DNA of 64,000 bases from Thioalkalivibrio sp. ALMg11. GTDB lineage: Bacteria > Pseudomonadota > Gammaproteobacteria > Ectothiorhodospirales > Ectothiorhodospiraceae. The first letter of the stretch is position 1, and each line of letters opens with the position of its first letter. The stretch is from contig NZ_KB898874.1 of the NCBI RefSeq assembly GCF_000377905.1, positions 1 through 64,000 on the forward strand, read 5' to 3'. Below, one piece after another: positions 61,187 to 64,000 of this stretch. The notes below the pieces were generated by a model that saw only the letters and a program-made list of their open reading frames with translations, was not told where the DNA came from and ran no database searches. Made by a program: the position numbers and the translations under genes.

Positions 61187-61226
61187 AAAATCCGATTCGC
61201 CCCGGTTGTCCGAGCGCCCAAGGCCC

Positions 61227-61347
61227 CGTCATCCCGGCCGTAGCGGAGCGAAGAGCCGGGATCTCCGGCGCGGGTCCAAGGCAGCGGCCTGGGATTCGTT
61301 CCACGCTGGAGATCCCGGATAACCGCTGCGCGGTTTCCGGGATGACG
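61227..61347. repeat. 121 bp palindromic unit, copy 1
   Basis: Begins CGTCATCCCGG and ends with its exact complement CCGGGATGACG; inside are further inverted parts such as CCGGGATCTCC / GGAGATCCCGG. It is about 85 percent like copy 2 by eye. Confidence 0.8.
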
Positions 61348-61401
61348 TAACGGAGGTAGGTCGCGCGTAGTGCAGGTCGCCGCGGTCGGGTGCCCCCTCG
61401 G

Positions 61402-61522
61402 CGTCATCCCGTCCGTAGCGAAGCGGAGAGCCGGGATCTCCGGCGCGGGAGTCAGGCAGTGGTATGGGGCTCGTTCCACGCTGGAGATCCCGGATAACCG
61501 CTACGCGGATCCCGAGATTACG
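61402..61522. repeat. 121 bp palindromic unit, copy 2
   Basis: Same length and orientation as copy 1, beginning CGTCATCCCG; the end (CCCGAGATTACG) is slightly decayed. GGAGATCCCGGATAACCGCT is shared exactly with copy 1. Confidence 0.8.
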
Positions 61523-61570
61523 TAAGAGGGGTGCGCGAGGAACGCGCAGGATGAGGGGCTGGCTGGTGGC

Positions 61571-62419
61571 TCAGTCCATGCTGGCCGGTTCGGCGGCGAG
61601 CCGGCCGGACTGGTAGTCGCTGATGGCCTGTTCCAGCTCTTCGCTGGTGTTCATCACGAACGGGCCGTAGTGGGCGATCGGCTCGCCGAGGGGGCGGCCC
61701 TTGAACAGCAGCACCCGCGCATCCTGCCTCGCGATTAGATGGATCTGGGTATGACCGCGCCAGATGCCCAACTGGCCCGTACCCAGGCCGGTCAGCTCGC
61801 CGTCGAACACGTAGGCCAGGACCCGATCTTCCAGCTGCACCGCGAGTGACAGGCGATAGCCGGCCGGCAAGTACAGGTCGGCCATCCCGGCGGCTTCGCC
61901 GATCTGCTCCAGCGGGCCTTCGGTATCGCCGGCGCTGGTTTGCCAGGAACCGGCAATGGCCTTGAAACGCAGCGAGTCGTCGTCCTCCGGCAGGTGGCGC
62001 ATCGCGTCGGCGCGAACGTCGCGGTAGCGCGGCGGATCCATCTTGCGCCGGGCGGGCAGATTCACCCAAAGCTGGAAGCCGTGCAGGCCGTCCGCGTCCA
62101 AAAGCGGCATCTCGGAATGGATCACGCCACGTCCGGCACTCATCCACTGGGCCTCGCCGGCCTCCACTCGCCCTTGGTTGCCCATGGAATCCTCGTGGGT
62201 GAGCCCGCCGTGGACCAGGTAGGTCAGCGTCTCGAAGCCACGATGCGGGTGGGAAGGGAAACCGCCGATGTAGTCCTCGCGCGCACTGGCCTTCAGTTCG
62301 TCCAGCATCAGGAAGGGGTCGAGCCCGCCACTAAAATCATGGATGCGCCGGATCTTCACCCCGGCCCCGTCCTGGGTGGGATGAGAGGTCTTCACGCTGT
62401 CCGGCGGTGTCGGGTTCAT
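61571..62419 (-). CDS. Pirin family protein
   Basis: A 282-residue bicupin. The N-terminal cupin holds the likely metal site in HPHRGFETLTYLVHGGLTHEDS and GRGVIHSEM (three His and a Glu). Some bacterial pirins are quercetinases, others bind regulators; the role here is open. ATG 62419 has AGGAG eight bases upstream; a longer frame to 62536 has no such site. Confidence 0.9.
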   Translation of the reverse strand: MNPTPPDSVKTSHPTQDGAGVKIRRIHDFSGGLDPFLMLDELKASAREDYIGGFPSHPHRGFETLTYLVHGGLTHEDSMGNQGRVEAGEAQWMSAGRGVIHSEMPLLDADGLHGFQLWVNLPARRKMDPPRYRDVRADAMRHLPEDDDSLRFKAIAGSWQTSAGDTEGPLEQIGEAAGMADLYLPAGYRLSLAVQLEDRVLAYVFDGELTGLGTGQLGIWRGHTQIHLIARQDARVLLFKGRPLGEPIAHYGPFVMNTSEELEQAISDYQSGRLAAEPASMD

Positions 62420-62504
62420 GGCGTTCTCCTTCGCAACAGATCTGCACCATACCGACCATGAAACGAAAAGAAAATTGCATGGTTTCCCTTCATGGAGCCT
62501 TCTG

Positions 62505-62870
62505 TCAGGCGGCCGGGACCTGCCAGGAATCGGCAAACGCCTCGAGGCTCTCGACGAAATCCGGGTCGTGCTCCTGGCGACTGATGGTCAGGTGCAGGAC
62601 GACGGCTTTCGGGTCGGGCGGATGACCCGTGGTCAGCGTCCAGGCGAGACCATTGGGGCATTCCGGCAGCGAAAAGCGCACGCCACCGTTGATGGCTTCC
62701 CGGTGGACGCGAAACTCGCCCCAGAGGCAGTAGACGACGCCGGCATCGGCGCCCCCATCGTGGATCAGCGTGTCGATGGCGTCGCTGGCGTCGGGTAGCG
62801 CGGGGACGGTCAGGACCCGCTGCAGGCCCTCGGCATCCACGTCGGCCTCAAGGGTGCGGAAGAATTCCAT
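62505..62870 (-). CDS. Small conserved hypothetical protein after the ABC ATPase
   Basis: A 121-residue acidic protein with no signal peptide or membrane helix that I do not recognise. Visible parts: MEFFRTLEADV, LWGEFRVHREAINGGVRFSLPECPNGLAWTLTTG, VVLHLTISRQEHD. It follows the ABC ATPase on the same strand; a GTG at 62879 overlaps the ATPase stop (GTGA), and ATG 62870 is three codons inside, so either start makes it part of the uptake operon. Confidence 0.7.
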   Translation of the reverse strand: MEFFRTLEADVDAEGLQRVLTVPALPDASDAIDTLIHDGGADAGVVYCLWGEFRVHREAINGGVRFSLPECPNGLAWTLTTGHPPDPKAVVLHLTISRQEHDPDFVESLEAFADSWQVPAA

Positions 62871-62875
62871 GGGGA

Positions 62876-63742
62876 TCACTCGTTGCGCGGCAGGAAGACG
62901 GGCAGGCCGTCCACCTCGCCCACGCTCAGGCGTTGGTTGTACAGGCGTTCCAGTGCGCTCGGTACCAGCATGGTGGCCGTGGGGCCCCAGCACGCCTGCC
63001 CGTCGGGGAATAGCAGCAGCAAGTGATCGCAGTAGCGTGCCGCGAGGTTGACGTCGTGCAGGACCAGCACCGCGGCCCGATTGTCCAGACCGACGATGGC
63101 CTGAACGCGGTTGAGGACGGCGACCTGGTGATGCAGGTCCAGCTGGCTGGTCGGTTCGTCCAGCAGGAGCAGGCTGGGGTCCTGGGTCAGCACGGTGGCG
63201 ATCGCCAGGCGCTGGCGTTCCCCGCCCGACAGCGTGTCGACCATGCGGTCCTCCAGATCGGCGAGATCCATCGCCGCGAGTGCCGCCCGAGCGCGGGCGT
63301 AGTCCTCGGAGGACTCGATATCCCAGGGCCGCAGATACGGGTGGCGTCCGATCAGGGCGGTCTCCAGCACCGTGGCGGGAAAGCCGTCGTGGTGGGTCTG
63401 GAAGACCAGGCCCAGACGCCGGGCCAGTTCCGCGCGGGCGAGGGTCGCGATGGATTGTCCCTTGACCTCGATGGTTCCGGCACGCGCGGCCCGCAGGCCG
63501 GCGAGGCTCTGCAGGAGCGTGCTCTTGCCGGCGCCATTGGGGCCCAGGATGCCCCAGCACTGCCCCGGATCGACGGTCAGATCGAGCGGCGAACCGGGTG
63601 GCCGCGCGGGGATATCGATCACGAGGTCATGCGTAGCGAGCAGGGTCTTGGCCCCTGGCTCCTGGTGGACGCTGCGTGCGCCCAGGCCCGGTGTGTCGTG
63701 TGGCTGGGTCGCCGCGGGGGTAGGGGGAGGCATATTCGGCAT
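62876..63742 (-). CDS. BtuD/FecE-type ABC transporter ATP-binding protein
   Basis: A 288-residue ATPase of the cobalamin/iron-siderophore import class. It has Walker A GPNGAGKST, Q-loop VFQTHHDGFPA, signature LSGGERQR, Walker B LLLLDEP and the switch His in VLHDVNLAARYC. A 35-residue Pro/Thr-rich N-terminal extension precedes the domain. Its ATG overlaps the stop of the permease gene. Substrate (cobalamin, haem or siderophore) cannot be told. Confidence 0.92.
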   Translation of the reverse strand: MPNMPPPTPAATQPHDTPGLGARSVHQEPGAKTLLATHDLVIDIPARPPGSPLDLTVDPGQCWGILGPNGAGKSTLLQSLAGLRAARAGTIEVKGQSIATLARAELARRLGLVFQTHHDGFPATVLETALIGRHPYLRPWDIESSEDYARARAALAAMDLADLEDRMVDTLSGGERQRLAIATVLTQDPSLLLLDEPTSQLDLHHQVAVLNRVQAIVGLDNRAAVLVLHDVNLAARYCDHLLLLFPDGQACWGPTATMLVPSALERLYNQRLSVGEVDGLPVFLPRNE

Positions 63743-64000
63743 CAGCGGCTCCGGTACAGCAGGAACAGGAACACCGGGACACCCAGCATCGCGGTGATCA
63801 CGCCCACCGGCAACTGCTCAGGGGCGATGATGGTGCGGGCCAGGGTGTCGGCCAGGGTGAGCAGGATGCCCCCGCCCAGGGCCGAGGCCGGCAGGATCAC
63901 GCGCTGGTCGTTCCCAAAGATCAGACGCAGCATGTGCGGCACGATCAGCCCGACAAAGCCGACCGCGCCAACCTGGGTGACGGCAGTCGCGGTGATCAGG
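63742..64000 (-). CDS. BtuC/FecCD-type permease, C-terminal part (runs off window)
   Basis: Partial. The frame is open to the window edge and encodes the family hallmark GFVGLIVPHMLRLIFGNDQR followed by two membrane helices (LGGGILLTLADTLAR and VITAMLGVPVFLFLLYRSR). It is the inner-membrane partner of the ATPase that overlaps it by one base. Confidence 0.9.
   Translation of the reverse strand, partial: LITATAVTQVGAVGFVGLIVPHMLRLIFGNDQRVILPASALGGGILLTLADTLARTIIAPEQLPVGVITAMLGVPVFLFLLYRSR

Larger units (their letters stand above)
61042..61570. other. Repeat-rich intergenic region between convergent glpK and pirin genes
   Basis: About 530 bases without coding character. It holds an inverted pair of REP-like sequences (61078-61110, 61153-61186) and two copies of a 121 bp palindromic unit (61227-61347, 61402-61522). 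One of the palindromes may serve as the bidirectional terminator of the convergent genes. Confidence 0.8.

Noticed and set aside
61227-61522. CRISPR array
   Set aside because: Only two long (121 bp) palindromic units with unequal content between them; no short regular repeats, spacers or cas genes.

Overview
The window is chromosomal DNA from a GC-rich Gram-negative bacterium. Gene content (lipid A, BamA/Skp, hopanoid precursor genes, FNR-type regulation, GnnA/GnnB-like genes) and gene order (glnD-map // rpsB-tsf-pyrH-frr-uppS-cdsA-dxr-rseP-bamA-skp-lpxD-fabZ-lpxA ... rnhB-dnaE-accA-tilS) point to a gammaproteobacterium. The overall flavour resembles Ectothiorhodospiraceae such as Thioalkalivibrio; that placement is inference, since no ribosomal RNA is present. 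Coding density is high, with many 1-8 nt overlaps indicating translational coupling.

Layout. 1-8.5 kb: a tRNA-Ser 3' fragment, pdxH, a CDGSH/glutamate-synthase fusion, a globin, a YgiQ-type radical SAM protein, and a minus-strand block hpnD-hpnE-yciK. 8.6-10.6 kb: hemN behind a near-perfect FNR/Anr box, then a coupled pair of tiny genes (unknown + DUF2283). 10.6-15.9 kb: hpnC, a MupP/Gph-type phosphatase, ubiG, an MTA/SAH deaminase, doxX and wrbA, all on the minus strand. 15.9-22.3 kb: a large PAS-GGDEF-EAL sensor, a PhnD-like binding protein, and an orphan MotA/MotB-like (ZorA/ZorB-like) stator pair. 22.3-48.9 kb: the conserved housekeeping superblock listed above. It is interrupted by an inverted lpxB-gnnB-gnnA segment that is predicted to supply 3-amino-GlcNAc for lipid A. 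48.9-53.2 kb: a five-gene coupled operon of a periplasmic binding protein followed by SiaB, SiaC, SiaD and SiaA homologues (threonine phosphorylation switch controlling c-di-GMP). 53.3-61 kb: pyrG, kdsA, eno, ftsB, ispD, ispF, a VOC protein and glpK. 61-64 kb: an intergenic region full of palindromic repeats, pirin, and the end of a BtuCD/FecCD-type uptake operon running off the window.

Repeats. A non-coding element of about 0.3 kb with 27-30 bp terminal inverted repeats and two internal stem-loop arms occurs three times (12997-13278, 18947-19171 truncated, 41055-41366). One copy sits at the stop codon of mtaD; another supplies the stop codon of gnnA. Its hairpins and termini change in a compensatory way between copies. 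A second repeat family (two 121 bp palindromic units plus an inverted pair of REP-like sequences) fills 61.08-61.52 kb.

Most interesting systems: the structured MITE family inside operons, the ZorAB-like pair without any Zorya effector, the rewired binding-protein/Sia operon, and the GnnAB/LpxA lipid A route.
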